NCBI GenBank assembly: GCA_963573385.1
Contig: CAUYLG010071334.1
Span: 17,145 to 81,144, forward strand
Direction: 5' to 3'
DNA: 64,000 bases
From: Cacajao melanocephalus
Taxonomy: Eukaryota > Chordata > Mammalia > Primates > Pitheciidae
Shown in pieces: positions 36,075 to 51,889 of the stretch. Every line of letters starts with the position of its first letter. Within the stretch, counting starts at the first letter, position 1. The notes below the pieces were generated by a model, which saw nothing but the letters and a program-made list of their open reading frames with translations, was not told the origin of the DNA and searched no databases. The position numbers and the translations under genes are program-made.

Positions 36075-36779
36075 CTGACCTCCTGAAGATAGATCGGTAT
36101 ACCAAGTTATTAAGATATCAAAATAGAAACCACACTAGATACTTCAGCAAAGAAAATGATGCGTAAGATAAAGCAGATGCTAGAGAACCAAAATGTAAAA
36201 TGGAAAATTGAAGTAACACCGAGGTAATAACTTCCTCAGTCAGCTACCACCCCAGGAGCTGGGGGAACAAAAGAAAGAAGTTTGGATTATTTGAAGCTTG
36301 GAGGAAGTGCTTCATATAGCTGGAATTCAGACTTATGAGGAAGGCCCACTGCCTGATTGCTTTCAAAGAGTTGAGCGAGAGGCCCCGCAAAGTTGGGTCT
36401 CATCTCTCTCAAAAAGATGCCTTGCCCTGCCTTTAGTGGGCTTTCTGAGGGACCACGGTAAGTTTAATTCTGAGAGAGCTGAACTAGAAGAAGCTGAAGA
36501 CTGGAAATGACCATTTCTTCTCGGAAAGGGCCAATGCTAGGGTTCCATTGGTAGGATAGGAGACAGGAAGGAGCAAGTCCATTCTTTTGTCACCTTTACC
36601 TTCTAGTCTTCCTCTAGTGTGTTCCCTGCCAGTGGAGCTGAATGGGAAGCCACCTGACAGGAGAAATGAAGTGTGCAGAGTCTGAGCCCCACCTCATAAG
36701 GCCAAGTAGAGAAGAGTGAACTTGGACTTGAGACACAGCAGCATAATAGCTGGTACAGATATTATTGGTGGGAGTATAA
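36075..36779. other. Intronic stretch, possibly an old unclassified repeat
   Basis: Shares an exact 22-mer (agaaaccacactagatac...) at 36125-36146 with 51059-51080. No gene; the 70-codon frame at 36298-36510 has no recognisable domain. Confidence 0.45.
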
Positions 36780-37050
36780 GCCTCTCTGAAATTCACTCTG
36801 GCAGTATGGATCAAAAATCTTCAAAATATGAATACCTTTTGACCCAGTAATTCCAGTTCAAGAAATATATCCTAAGGAAATAATCCCAAAAGTAGTAAAG
36901 ATGGAAGTACAAAGCTATTTGACTACAATATTGCATATAATAAAAAATTAGAATTTTAATGTTTTTCAATATGGGATTGGTCAAATTACCTTACAGCATT
37001 TTGTGAAGTGTTATGTAGCCTTAAGAAAGATGATATTGATTTGGATTTGT
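36780..37050 (+). mobile_element. Old L1 (L1M) 3' fragment, sense
   Basis: ccttttgacccagtaattcc and atatatcctaaggaaataat are L1 3' landmarks. Confidence 0.75.
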
Positions 37051-37100
37051 TCATGTGGAAATAGAAATTTAACAAAAAAGCAGATTTTACCTTATTCTAG

Positions 37101-37372
<272 letters not shown>

Positions 37373-37444
37373 GTTTCGGTTTTAAAAAAAAAAATCTATG
37401 TAAAGAAAAAGCTGAAAACAATATACAGGAAAAGAGACAGTACA

Positions 37445-39321
<1,877 letters not shown>

Positions 39322-39619
39322 TTTTTTTCTTTCTTTAAAATTGAGACGAGTCTCGCTCTGTCACCCAGGCTGGAGTGCAGTTGTGTGATCTCAGTTCACT
39401 GTAACCTCTGCCTCCGGGGTTCAAGTGATTCTCCTGCCTCAGCCTCCTGAGTAGCTGAAATTACAGACGACTGCCACCGACCTCAGCTAATTTTTGTATT
39501 TTTAGTAGAGATGGGGTTTCAACAGGTTGGCCAGGCTGGTCTTCTCCTGACCACAGGTGACCCACCCACCTCGGTCCCCCAGAGTGCTGGGATTATAGGC
39601 ATAAGCCACCACGCCTGGC
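39322..39619 (-). mobile_element. Alu, antisense, full length
   Basis: Target-site duplication aaccatcacttt at 39311 and 39620; ends ccaccacgcctggc. Confidence 0.95.
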
Positions 39620-42600
39620 AACCATCACTTTTATATATATTTAAGCATAGAAAAATTCTTTTGCTAATGCTCTTATACTCAAGTACCACTAAATTATTTT
39701 TTTAAGTGAGTAATATGCAGTGTGGTAAATATGTGTGTACAAAGACTTTAAAACTCTTAATGCAATTGTGTAAATAAAATATGTAGAAAATTTCTTAGAC
39801 CACAGGAAATTTTAATTACCTTACCTATTTCAGGAAGTTAAAATAGAACTAAAACTTGCCCTAGGAAGTAGCAGTCAGTTAACAAAAATAAGCTTTGAAG
39901 AATACAGTTTGGAAAACGGTGTAGCAAAAACTAGCACTTAATTAGGTATTTCTTACATTTGAATTACACAGCCATAACCTTATCTGATTTACTTTTCATT
40001 ATAACTTGAAAGGCAGGTATGTCGTATTTTTTTAACACTGAAGAGAATATGTAACTTCCTCAAAGTGATGCCACAGTGGCAGAATCCAATCTGTTTCTAA
40101 GTGCTGCTGAGCTGATTCTTGTAGGTAGAGATACAAAGGACTTTGAGATAAGGGGTAAAATACCCTGGAGAATGAGCATAAATTATGATCTCTGAAGATG
40201 AATGAATAGATTGGGAATAGAGGAAGACAGAGTGAGAAAGGTAGTTTAGTATATAAAGGAGTGAATTGAATACCAGCCTGTGGGAGTTGACAGTTGAGGT
40301 ATGTTCTGTAAGTTTTGAGCCAGGCAAATGACTGGATAAACATAGTATTTAGGAGGATTAATCTGGTAGCAATATGCAGAAAAAAGTCAAAGGAAAGAGT
40401 AGAGGGTGTCAGTCTATGTAGGAGATTGCATATGGTGACATGACTGAGTCAGGAGAGAGGTACAGGCATGTAAAAGAAACTAAAGTAGAAAGAAAGGACC
40501 ACAAAGGAAGGGAGAGGCAATAATAATTTGGAAGTATCATCCAGTATATGGATGAATGAGGAAAATTATGTATCACCGACAAATAGAAAGTGGAGCTTTC
40601 AAATAACCACAGAACCTGTGAAAAGAAGATAACTTGTTAGAGTTTCTTAGCTTAGAATTTAAATTCAGCAAATATACATATTGTCATTTTTGATGTCACT
40701 TATGATTAAGAAATAGAAGATTGTTATAGTATCTTAACAGATGATTGTTTTCTCATCTAAATTTCCAATAATATACATATGTAGTAAAAGTGGAAATTGA
40801 AGTTGAACATTACTGATCTAATTATATCATTAACTTTCACCAGTAATCTTATTGATGTCTAATTGTAGAAGTCATTGAATGAACTCATCATAACAAAAAT
40901 GAATTCAATTTAGCATCCCTATTAAAGTTTTGTAATGGCTCATGTGTTATGTTGGAATTAATTAAAATTACAGAAAGTTATAGACTATAAATAATGGAGA
41001 TTGTAGGTTTTTTCTCAGGCCATTCTTTTTTTTTTTTAATTATTATAAATCTTTTGCAACTGTGTACTTTTCAGAACAGATTATACTTAAAAATGTTTAA
41101 TATGTGGCCATACAGTACTTGATAGCATATGGGATGCTGAAGAATTTAAAGAGATTAAAGTCCACCCAAATATAGTTTCCTTGAAGATACAGAATCTAGA
41201 AGGAAAAGCTCTGAGTAAGTAATGATAAATGGAGCTAAGCATGGTTTTGTTGCATTTTAATTTCAACAAATGCTTACTTGGTACATACTAAGTACAAGAC
41301 ACTTGAGGTGAATTAAGTGGCGATTTCTGCTTACCTAGGACTATCAATTTGGAAAAGGTGGATAAAAATGGAATTCTGAACTGTCAGAAAGGATTTGGGA
41401 GGAGCATGAGTTCATCAAAGGCTATTACTAGTGAAAGAATGAAAAACTTGGTAAAATTGACATGGAGGGCTTGCCTGAGTGAAAGAGAATCGTACGCTTT
41501 AGAATATTCAGCTTTCTCAAAGTATCAACACTTTCCAACAAAGTATGAGTTTCTGAAAGGGAATATGTGTGCCAGTTTGTTACCCTTATGATATTGGAAA
41601 TAACTAATTTTGCAAAGATTTCTCAAAAGGCTTACTTTTTTGGTGTATAAGTAGATAATACGAATGGTACTTAATTGGTTTATAATTGTTTTGTGTGGAT
41701 TTTGTTTTGAATTGACTGACATTTATAAGTGTTTTGAAAATGTGAGTATAACTTGTTCTTCGGTTGACTCAAATTTTTATGTTAAAATGTCCACAAAGGA
41801 GTAATAGTTACTGGACTTTCTATTATGCATGCATTGGGTTATATTTTGACAACCTAGTAATACTCATTTCCCTCGTGCCCAGCCATTGAGCATCATTTTG
41901 GTTTTCTTCTATACCAAGCCTGAGAATAGTCCAATTTTCCACTCTTATAAGCTTAAGACTTACTCCTTTTTATCCTTCAGATATTTGTATAGTTGAGTAC
42001 TTGTCAGTAGATATTTATCAACTTACAGATAATGTCTCTGCTGAAAATTATTTGTTTCAGTTTCTGTAAAACAAATACCAACCAAAGAAAGTTAATTTCA
42101 GGTTAAATTTACTTTATTTGATTATAACTGGGGGAAAAGAAAGGGGCAGGATAAAGTACCTGGGAACCACTAGAAGACTAGAGAGGCAGTCTAGGCTGTA
42201 GTTGTAGAGGGATAGATTTGAAAGAAGCTTATGGTGGTTTATGCTTAGAGTAACCTGGCTGGATAAGATAATGGTGGTCGGAAAGAATTTTTCATTTGAG
42301 ACTGAAAAGTGTTTGATCCATAGATTTAATTCTTAGTCTTACTTTGTAAGAAAATTGTTAAGACATAAATGTGAGTTGTATTTATGCAGGTGGATTAAAA
42401 GCTAACTAACTTCCATGTAGGTACCGTGAAAATAAAATGGCTAACATTTAATTTCAGTTGCCAAATTTAATTGTTATTTGTAACTTTTTTTTTTCATTTT
42501 TGATGGGCTACAATTATATTCTAATTCTATTTACTGCATGCAAGGTTAGCATATTCATAGGGTTCCACAGGAATGGTTAAAAATACAGGTTTCAGAAATT

Positions 42601-42689
42601 ATAGTAGTTGCTTTTCATTGCATCAGTTTTGGCTTATTTCTTAAATCATCTGATTTGTGAAAATATGAAAAAATCTATACCAGTTGGTT
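39620..42689. other. Long intronic stretch, largely without recognised repeats
   Basis: About 40200-40620 may be an old diverged repeat (ggaggattaatctggtagc). 42134-42176 is duplicated at 44109-44151. No gene. Confidence 0.5.
42134..42176 (+). repeat. 43-bp segment duplicated at 44109-44151
   Basis: The two copies share 40 of 43 bases; all three differences are A/G (gaaaag/gagaag, gcagg/gcggg, tgggaac/tggaaac). The flanks are unrelated. Confidence 0.9.
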
Positions 42690-43010
42690 TTGTTCATTTT
42701 TTCATTATGGTAAAATTTATATAAAAATTTACCATTTTAACTATTTTTATGTGTATAATTCAGTGGCATTAAGTACATTCACACTGTTGTGATACCATCA
42801 CCACCATCCATTTATTTTCCATCTATCCAGAATTTTTTCATCATTTCAAATAGACTCTGTATCCATTAAACAATAACTTCCCATTCTTCACTTCCCATGG
42901 CCTTTGGTAACCTGTTTTATTTTTTGTCTCTATGAATTTGCCTATTCTGAGTACCTCATATAAGTAGGATCATACAATATGTGCCCTTTTGTGGTACACT
43001 ACTGGATTTG
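42690..43010 (-). mobile_element. Old L1 (L1M) 3' fragment
   Basis: taattcagtggcattaagta, catcaccaccatccattt and gtctctatgaatttgcctat are antisense L1M landmarks. Confidence 0.85.
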
Positions 43011-43059
43011 AAAGAAATGAGTTGCAGTAATTATAGTTGAACATAAGTTTTGTGTATGC

Positions 43060-43410
43060 CTTAACCTGTTTTCTGCTGCTGTAACAGAATCCTACAGACT
43101 GGGTAATTTATAAAGAAGTTTATCTGGTTCATAGTTTTGGAGACTTGAGAAGATCAAGGGGCTGCATCTCTCTGTGAGAGCCTTCTTGCAGTGCCATAAC
43201 ATGGCATAAGGGCAGAGGATGGAAGCAGGCATGCAAGACAGAGAGGAACAGGCAGCCAAATTCCAACGATAACTAGCCCACTACCCTGATAACAGCATTA
43301 ATCTAGTCATGAGGGCGGGAGCCCTCATCACCCAGTTACCTTCCAAAGGCCCCGACCTCTCAACACTGCTAAATGGCAACATCATTTGGAGGGGACACTG
43401 AAACCGTAGA
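43060..43410 (-). mobile_element. ERVL-MaLR solo LTR (MST/MLT type)
   Basis: ctgctgctgtaacagaatcc, gactgggtaatttataaaga, tcatgagggcgggagccctc and aacactgctaaatggcaac. Antisense; no internal sequence. Confidence 0.75.
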
Positions 43411-43478
43411 TAACTGTTTTGTAGATATTTGTATTTAAGTCTATGGAAGGATGTGCTCGTTATTCTTTTGTTGCTTAG

Positions 43479-43835
<357 letters not shown>

Positions 43836-44108
43836 ACTTCTTCCATACTCTTTTAATTGGTTATGCCAGTGTGTCTCAGTAATTTCCAGTGGCTGTAAAA
43901 CTTGAGAAATTTTGTAGCTTTTAGAAACTGCATGTCTGTATTGCCAGATTGCTTATGAAGTGATTTCTTAGAGGTTTCCAAAGTCATAAGCTTTGAATTT
44001 ACAAGTACAGTTCTTTTCCTTAAAATTTTGGTGTTGACAAATTATAGAATTTATCATTCAATTTAGACTTAAAAGAACTGGAAATAATTACATATAACAA
44101 AACAGTAG

Positions 44109-44151
44109 GAGAAGAAAGGGGCGGGATAAAGTACCTGGAAACCACTAGAAG
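44109..44151 (+). repeat. 43-bp segment, partner of 42134-42176
   Basis: See 42134-42176. Followed here by aaccactgttc, unrelated to the flank of the first copy. Confidence 0.9.
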
Positions 44152-44298
44152 AACCACTGTTCTTTATGTCAGTGTTTAAGAACAGAGACAAAATAATGAT
44201 AGATTTGAATTCCTCAGAAGATATTAGAAAATAGAGATAATTATAGGTTTATGGCTTAAAAAAATTAAAGACAGTATGGGGGAAAGAAATGAAAATTG

Positions 44299-44576
<278 letters not shown>

Positions 44577-45119
44577 AGGAAGTGAAAATTGGACTTTAAG
44601 ATGGGAATATCTCAGATACTATATCTGTATATCTAGAAAATATCATTATTTTAATATATTATAAATGGTTGTGATTAAAAATTATTTCATGATATAAACT
44701 TTAACAGAGAACATTGGGAACATTTTTACTTTTCCTGTTTTTAAAAGTTATTTCCAAAAGTTCAAGTCAGGATGCCTGTTACGGGAGCATCCACCCTGTG
44801 TTGCCTCAATGCTGCCATCTGGTGATTATTATAGAGATTTCAACATGGTGCTTAAGGTGATGTAGGGCAACGGATGGCACAAGGTATATACAGTCTCATG
44901 AGAAATTGAATGGAGATGAGTTGCTGTGGCAGAAATCTTACTTAGTTATTTATGGCCATGAAATCACTTTGTGAAATTGCTTTGTAAACAGTAGAGCATT
45001 TGTGTACTACTGTAATTATTATTGTGCTGCACATGGCTTTTTATCAGGCTCATACCCAACTCATTGTTCTATGTAAGGTACTCTTATTATTTCTGGTTCT
45101 ACAAGGTAATTCAGTTAAT
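44577..45119. other. Intronic stretch without recognised gene
   Basis: AT-rich. 44811-44825 (tgccatctggtga) weakly resembles half a CTCF site. No repeat recognised. Confidence 0.5.
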
Positions 45120-45720
45120 TATTCAGCAATACTTATTGAGTGACTACTATATACTAGGCATTGTTTTTAGTAGTAGGAATATGGTCCTAAAAAAACAGAT
45201 GAAAATCAGAGCCTTCATAGAAGTTACATTTAGTTAAGAATAAATAATAAGATACGCATACACACGTTAGTTAATTAACAGGGTTAAGGAAAAAAAAAAG
45301 CAGGGAAGGAACTTGTGAATTATTGGGGTTGATGGGTTACTGTGAAATGCTAGATGGGGATTCAAAAAAGGCCTTACTGAGAAGGTGACTTCCTGCGTAG
45401 AGATCTGAAAGATCTAGGGAAAAACATTCTAGATATGGAGGAAAGCAGTTGCAAAGGCCCTGTGCCTGTAACCGCTGCCTTGAAGGAAACATAAGCAAGG
45501 AAGCTGGAGTGGAGTATAGAGGGAGACAGCAATAGAAGATCAAGTCAGGAAGGCAACTGAGGGAGAGAGCAGGGGAGTACAGATCACACAGGGCCTTGTA
45601 GTTCGTGTGGCATTTAATCTGAAATGGAAGCAACTGGACTGGAGAGTTTAGGGTAGCTGAATGACGTGCTTTGATTTACCTTTTAACAGATTCACTGTGG
45701 CTGTTGTGTTTAATGGTATG
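45120..45720. mobile_element. Old mammalian interspersed repeat, family not assigned
   Basis: Ordered landmarks known from a common old repeat: ctatatactaggcattg, gcaaaggccctgtgcctg, cacagggccttgtag and cagattcactgtggctg. L2-type is possible. Confidence 0.5.
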
Positions 45721-47379
45721 TAAAGTCATTTGCTACAGCCTTTCTTCTTTTATTAGCTGTAGTAACAGGTTTTCTTTATATAGATCATGGGAGCAATAAG
45801 GGATAAGAAAGAAGCTTGGATAGCTCTGAGAGAAATATATGGCGCACTGTCTGCATAGATTTTTAAAAATTATGTTCACTGATAATCAGTAGTTTTTGTC
45901 TTTGTGATACAATGCAATTGAAATCAGCTTGTAGAATTTTACTTGGAAAATATTATGAATATCTCTTCTATTTTTTTCCGTAACCACCTTAGTGCATTTC
46001 AGATTCAAATCTTATGGTGAGCCCAGTATAGTTTTACCCTGCCTCACTGGTTTTCATGCTCATTAATAGTTTGAGAATGAGAGTGACCCGGAGTTAGAAT
46101 TTTTAAATGCTTTTAACAATATAGTTTGGCAGATTGTAAAACACATCATGGTGTACTGATTAGCGGTGCTATTTGATCAACAAATTAAAGAAAACTCATA
46201 GACTGTGTCTTAACCTAGATGATATATTTAAACCATTTGTTGTTGTAGCTCATCAGCTAAAATGACTAAACCCCTGAGGTACTGTTACTCTTTTCCAAAT
46301 TGCACTTAAAAAGCAAACTGAAATAATCACTTAGTTAAAATGTCGTGATCATTGTCAGTAATAGTATTTCTCTGTGGATTTACTTTGGTTTGGTAGCTGA
46401 AAAGTTTATTGTTTTTATGCTTGGCCAAATAATGTGCGTCTTTGCGGGGGGGCATGCCATGTGTGACTGAAAACTGTTTTTATGCAGCTTGAATCTGTTT
46501 GGAATAATGCCTTTATTTGACTTAACAAATTGCTTTTTAGCTTTATTTTCACACTATAAATATCATATTGTTTAAATTTAAGTTGTCATTATTGGGACTA
46601 AATCAGCCTGTTGTTTTGTGTCATGAGTAAGCAAGGTCTAAGACTAGGGTTATTTGATAAGTGCTAGAATGATTTAGTTAAACTGCCTACGCATCCCTAA
46701 GTAACAACACAGCCAGTTTGTCTGAATCACTACGCTTCTACCCTTCAGGTTTTAATGGTTTGGGGTAGACAAAGTCTAGTAGCGCGAAACTGATCATATA
46801 TAAAAGAAGTATTAACAGTAATATTACAGGGAACATACAGGGACATATAGGGATAATTTTGCTAGGGGTTTCTTAGTTCTGATTTTAAATCTTATTTTTT
46901 TGCGATTAGAAACTTTACTGTCTTGGTCTGGATGGCAAAGACGCATGTTTGAAGACACAGATTACTGCATAGTCTTAACTTTTTAAGACTGTTTCCTATG
47001 CTGAAGAATAACAATAATTTGTTTTCCAGACTTTCTTTTTTCCCCCTTTTAAGTTTGTTCTGTTAAGTAGTAATAAAATGATCTAATTTGTCCCTGAGAA
47101 GTAATAGCAGATTAGCCAAGTACTTTGCTATACCTAAATATGTGAATTTCAGTAATTTGGTTTGAATTGTGATACTGTTCTCAGTCTTCCCTCTAGCTTC
47201 CTGTCCTAAAGTGGGCTTGTCTTTAGTGATGGCTCTAAAGTCAACTTTTGTTCCTTTTTAACCGGACTGCTGAAGTGCTATAACGTGCTTTATATATGAA
47301 TATGGTACTGTGACCTACCGTTCATTGGTAATTACATTGAATTGTGTACCTATAATGACTTTTCTAAAATTTAAATCTT
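45721..47379. other. Intronic stretch, apparently single-copy
   Basis: About 1.7 kb without recognised repeats, only a short G run at 46445-46451. A candidate for conserved non-coding sequence, but conservation cannot be judged here. Confidence 0.5.
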
Positions 47380-47489
47380 GGCCATACTGTTCCTTTGCCT
47401 AAAATCTCCCAGTTGTAGCTTGGAGGCTACAGAATAAAGCTCAGATCTCATGACTGGCTTCTACCTTCTTCCTAGGCCTTCTTTAGAGT

Positions 47490-47513
47490 TTTTGTTTTGT
47501 TTTGTTTTGTTTT
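47490..47513 (+). repeat. (GTTTT)n short tandem repeat
   Basis: Four or so GTTTT units in a row. Confidence 0.9.
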
Positions 47514-48249
47514 TCATTGCTGGATACAGTCTTTCCTGACTGACTTCCCCAGTTCTTTTTTCATACTCCTTTTTGAGGAAAGGATGTGATAGTCTTAATT
47601 ATGATTAAGTCATGATTATTAAGACAACTAGCTGTTCATCTCTCAGTCTCTTGGCTAGAGCACTACTGTTAGCTTGTTTGTGTTGGATGTTTTCATATTG
47701 ATGTTCCACCCAACTCTCTCATTAATCTGTTTGCTTTTCTGGCTTATTCTGTGCCAGCCACTTATATATTGGTGTTCTCACCTTAGCTCTCTTCTTTACA
47801 CCCTTCTTCATGAGAAAACTTATCAACTCTGGTGGCTTTAATGCCGTTTTGTGTGTATATGATTTCCAGATTTTTAAATACAGACCAGTCTCTGTCTTAA
47901 ATTTCAGATCTCCCTATATTATATTGTCCATGGGTATTGCTATGTGAATGTTACATAAGCATTTTTAAGCTCAATAAGCCCTAAACTAAGCTCACTTTCC
48001 CCTCCCAAACCTGATTCTGTGTTTTCTACCTTTCTGAACACCTTTTTAACCTAGTGGGGCTGCCCGTTAAATGCTTCTGGAAAAACGTAAGTCAAAGGGT
48101 GCTTCTGTGAAAGTACCTCCTTCCCCACTTTCCTCCTCTGATTTCCATTACTATAGTTCTATCATAGTACCTAAAAATATTTTATTGTACTTTATCTGTT
48201 CTCCCTAGTAGACTAAACCCATCTCCATACTTTGTCCTTGGGGAAGCAA

Positions 48250-48292
48250 GTAAATGAATGAATGAATGAATAAATGAATGAATGAACGAATG
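48250..48292 (+). repeat. (TGAA)n tetranucleotide repeat, probable L2 tail
   Basis: About ten TGAA-type units with three interruptions; L2 3' ends carry such tails. The minus-strand frame with repeated Ser-Phe-Ile-His here is an artefact of the repeat. Confidence 0.9.
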
Positions 48293-49613
48293 CATCTCGA
48301 GGACTTTCTGTTGCCATCCTGCACACTGCCTAGCATAAATAGTTGAGAGGTGACTGAGGGTACCTCCAACTAAACACATTTAAAATGGAGCTCATCAGTT
48401 TTCTCCAAATTGCTTTCCTTTGCTTTCTTCCAAATTTTCTGCTTTAAAATGACTTACTGTGCACAGTTGATAGCGTCTTTTCAGTTCCCTTAGTCATATT
48501 TAACTCACTTTCTTTATCTGCTACTCTCACAACTGATTTTAAGCCCATTGCTGTTTCTTCTATTTCATTTCCTTAGCTTTGGTTCAAGTTCTCAATTGTC
48601 TTCACCAGACCATTGTAACTACTGTTTAAATGTTTTACCTATCTTTGGGCTTTTCCCCATTTGTCTTTGGTATTGCTACAATAATTATTTTTCTCCAATA
48701 CAAGTGTGTATCTCCTGGTTCAGTAAGTTTGCCTGTAGGATAAAGTCCAATTAAAAAAACACATTATATTTTCATTTGAAAGCTATATTTAGGTAATTGC
48801 AGATATTTAATGTATATATTTTAGTGAGTTTGAAAGTCTAACTTCCTAACCTTCAGTGGCTTACCTTTGGTGGCAGTCTTCATGAACTTATCTAGCTTCT
48901 TTTATTTTTTCTTTTCCTCTCTTGTAGCAGAAACCAAGTACTTGAAGCATTGGCCTTACCAGACTGCACACCTACGTCCATTCTGTTTATACTACCTCTG
49001 TTGCCTTCTCTCCATCACTCTTAGAAGGAACATAGATTAAACTGCTCTTAACACTTGTTAGCTATTGTCCTTGGACAAGTTTCTAAAGATTCCATAACAT
49101 AGTACCGGAACTTAATACATGCTGTCTTCCTCTTTCAGCCTTTCCCCTTCTCCACACCACAGTTAGAATTTCTCTTTCCTACCGCTAGAAAACACTTACT
49201 GTTTCTCTCTTATAGCACTTAATGTCTTCTGCCGAGGAGTCAATGTGTCTATGTTTACTTGTGTATAGCTTACTGCTCTTCCAGTAGATAACATGCGTTT
49301 TCAGGGCTTAGACTGTGTCTTCTTGACTTATTCCAGTTGAATTTTTCAATCTTAAGGGTTTGTGTTTTAAAATTCACACTGTATCACTTAGTTTCTAAGT
49401 GACGAACATGACTGGGATATGATTTTTTGAAGTAAAGTTTCTAAATGGTCATCACAAGGACCAGTTGTAAAGGCCTAGCCAGAACAGGCTTGTAAAAACT
49501 CACCTACTTAGTTGGAATTTAGGAGAGTAATACAATTGTCCTAAACTTACTCTCATAGGAATTTAAAACTATAATTTTAATGTCTTTATAGTAATGCTAA
49601 ATAAAAGTATTAG

Positions 49614-49757
<144 letters not shown>

Positions 49758-49853
49758 TGATTTCCTTCTGTTGTTGTTCTAAAATGTGTTATGAAAGCAA
49801 GAGGAAAGTATGTTTAACTTGAGTTTGTGTCCTTGAGTCTTCTGAAATTAATA

Positions 49854-50497
49854 CAGGCATACATCTTTTAATGATGGGTGATATATTTTGAGAAACATGT
49901 CCTTACGCAGTTTTCATCATCATGTGAACATCATAGAGTGTTCTGACACAAACCAAGAGGGATAGCCTACTGCATACCTGGGTTATATGGTATAGTCTGT
50001 TGCTCATAGGCTCAAACGTGTGCAATACTGAATATTGTAGGCAGTTGTAACACTGGTGAATATTTGTGTATCTAAACATATCTAAATATAGAAAAGGTAC
50101 AGTAAAAATACAGTATTATGACCTCATGGGGCTACAGTCGTATGTGGTCTGTTTTTTCTTGTTTGTTTTTGAGACAGAGTCTTCCTCTGTCACCCAGGCT
50201 GGAGTGTAGTGGCGCTGTCTTCGTTCATTGCAGCCTCCCCTCCTGGGTTCAAGCAATTCTCCTGCCTCAGCCTCCCGACTAGGTGGGATTACAGGCACTC
50301 GCCACCACGCCTGGCTAATTTTTGTATTTTTAGTAGAGATAGGGTTTCACCATATTGGCCAGGCTGCTCAAACTCCTGACCTCAGGTGATCCGCCCTCCT
50401 TGGCCTCTCAAAGTGCTGGGATTACAGACATGAGACACTGTGCTCAGACATATGTGGGCTGTATTTGATTAAAATGTCCTTGTGTGGTGCATGACTG
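49854..50497 (-). mobile_element. TcMar-Tigger non-autonomous element carrying an Alu
   Basis: Begins caggcatacatctttta and ends ggtgcatgactg, flanked by TA at 49852-49853 and 50498-50499. Interior landmarks gaacatcatagagtgt and gaaaaggtacagtaaaaat are shared, inverted, with the Tigger at 8555-17207. Starts 101 bp after the exon ending at 49752. Confidence 0.88.
50152..50448 (-). mobile_element. Alu, antisense, inside the Tigger
   Basis: Flanked by gtatgtggtctg and catatgtgggctg, a diverged target-site duplication. Confidence 0.94.
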
Positions 50498-51058
50498 TAT
50501 TTTAATTTGATTATGATTTTAGCTAACTGAGATGAGCTTCTGCACTAGGGAGGGATTTGAATATATAGCTGAAATGTGTAATTCAGTTAATTTAAATCAG
50601 GTCTTAGTTTTTTTTTATATAAAACATTTTCTGTGGGGTTATTTTTTCCTGTTGGTCTGTACATTTCAGTATTTAACATCTGCTTAAATCACAGCAATCA
50701 GTTTGAAGTTATTGCTGGTTTCTTTAATAATCACTACTTAGTCTTTCTTGATTTATGCCTCAGGCTTGATGAATAAAACCAGGATGATAACAGATTTGTT
50801 TTTCTTGATGGAAACTTACATATGTCACATTGGGAAATAGTGTTGATACTGCAGTCTAGCAAGCAGTGTGAAATTCTAGGTCCTAAGAAAGAATTTGCAG
50901 AATCTCCTAATTTGCCAATTCCAGAGATATTCTTGCTCTACATTTTAAGAATTCACAAGACGTTACAGGAAGGCCTTGGTAAACCAGCATTATCTTTGAC
51001 TGTTGGCTTAATTTTCAGTGTTTTATATTGTTAACAATCATGACTTAGTTTAGAAAAC

Positions 51059-51430
51059 AGAAACCACACTAGATACTTCAAGAGGAAGGAAGTTAATATT
51101 GGAATTAGGTATTTGTGAAATTGTTGGCAGGGCTGAAGAGGCAAGCTGGAGGCTGGGATTTAACAACTGACACCTGGGGCACTGCAGAACTGACCCATCT
51201 AAGGAGTTAGTGTGCCTGCCTCTATCTGGAAGAGGTGGAAGCAGGAGGGAGTCCTGCAGAACAATTGTGCTCTGTAGTTGGTGCTGAAGAGCTGAGTTTG
51301 GCCATCATCACAGTAGCTCTGGATATCCACGAGGGAGAAGCATGGATATGGTTGTTTCCATGACTTTTCTTATCATTAGAAAGTAGTACTAGGAGGAGGA
51401 TGATCTTTGCTTTGTTTTTGCCTTTCAAAT
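51059..51430. mobile_element. Old interspersed repeat, family not assigned
   Basis: Starts with the 22-mer shared with 36125-36146; ttggcagggctgaagagg follows the style of an old repeat. Confidence 0.35.
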
Positions 51431-51889
51431 ATCCCTGGAGAACATACCGAGTTGTCAGAACTTAGAGCCTAGCTGCAGAGGAATCTAAGAAGTACAGTTT
51501 AGCTTTTCAGTTTTATGCATAGAAGAAGGCGAGAATAGATCTTGAGTGCTGGGTGATCATATCCAACATGCTATCACAAACTAAAATGAACTCTGGATGG
51601 ATTTCATAGTTAAATATAAGCCATAAATCATAAAAGATTAGATGAAAATACAGTGGCATACCATATAATGCAGTGATTTTCAAATTCCTTAAATAAAACC
51701 CAAATATATGAAACATAAAATGAGTTTATTCTGAGTAAGGTGGAAATGAAATGGAGGATAGGGAGTGTTGTGTTTACAGCCCTACCTTCTAAGTAGCATT
51801 CTGTTTGAGGTGGTTTCTGCATCTCTCTAAGCTAAGGATGAACATAATTGGAAAACTATTACTGTAGTAGTAACTTTTAAAGAAATTGT

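Larger units (their letters stand above)
47380..49340 (+). mobile_element. L2 fragments (several)
   Basis: Landmarks at 47400 (taaaatctcccagttg), 48720 (tgcctgtaggataaagtcc) and 49200-49330 (tatagcacttaatgtcttc, gcttagactgtgtcttc). It is likely two or three L2 copies rather than one. Confidence 0.55.

Noticed and set aside
44811..44825. Second CTCF-like motif (tgccatctggtga)
   Set aside because: It departs from the consensus at the critical final G positions; too weak to list as a site.
48250..48292. Regular short repeats considered as a CRISPR-like array
   Set aside because: It is a tetranucleotide microsatellite with no spacers, in a vertebrate intron.
48182..48379. Frame with repeated Ser-Phe-Ile-His
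   Set aside because: Translation of the (TGAA)n tandem repeat, not a protein.
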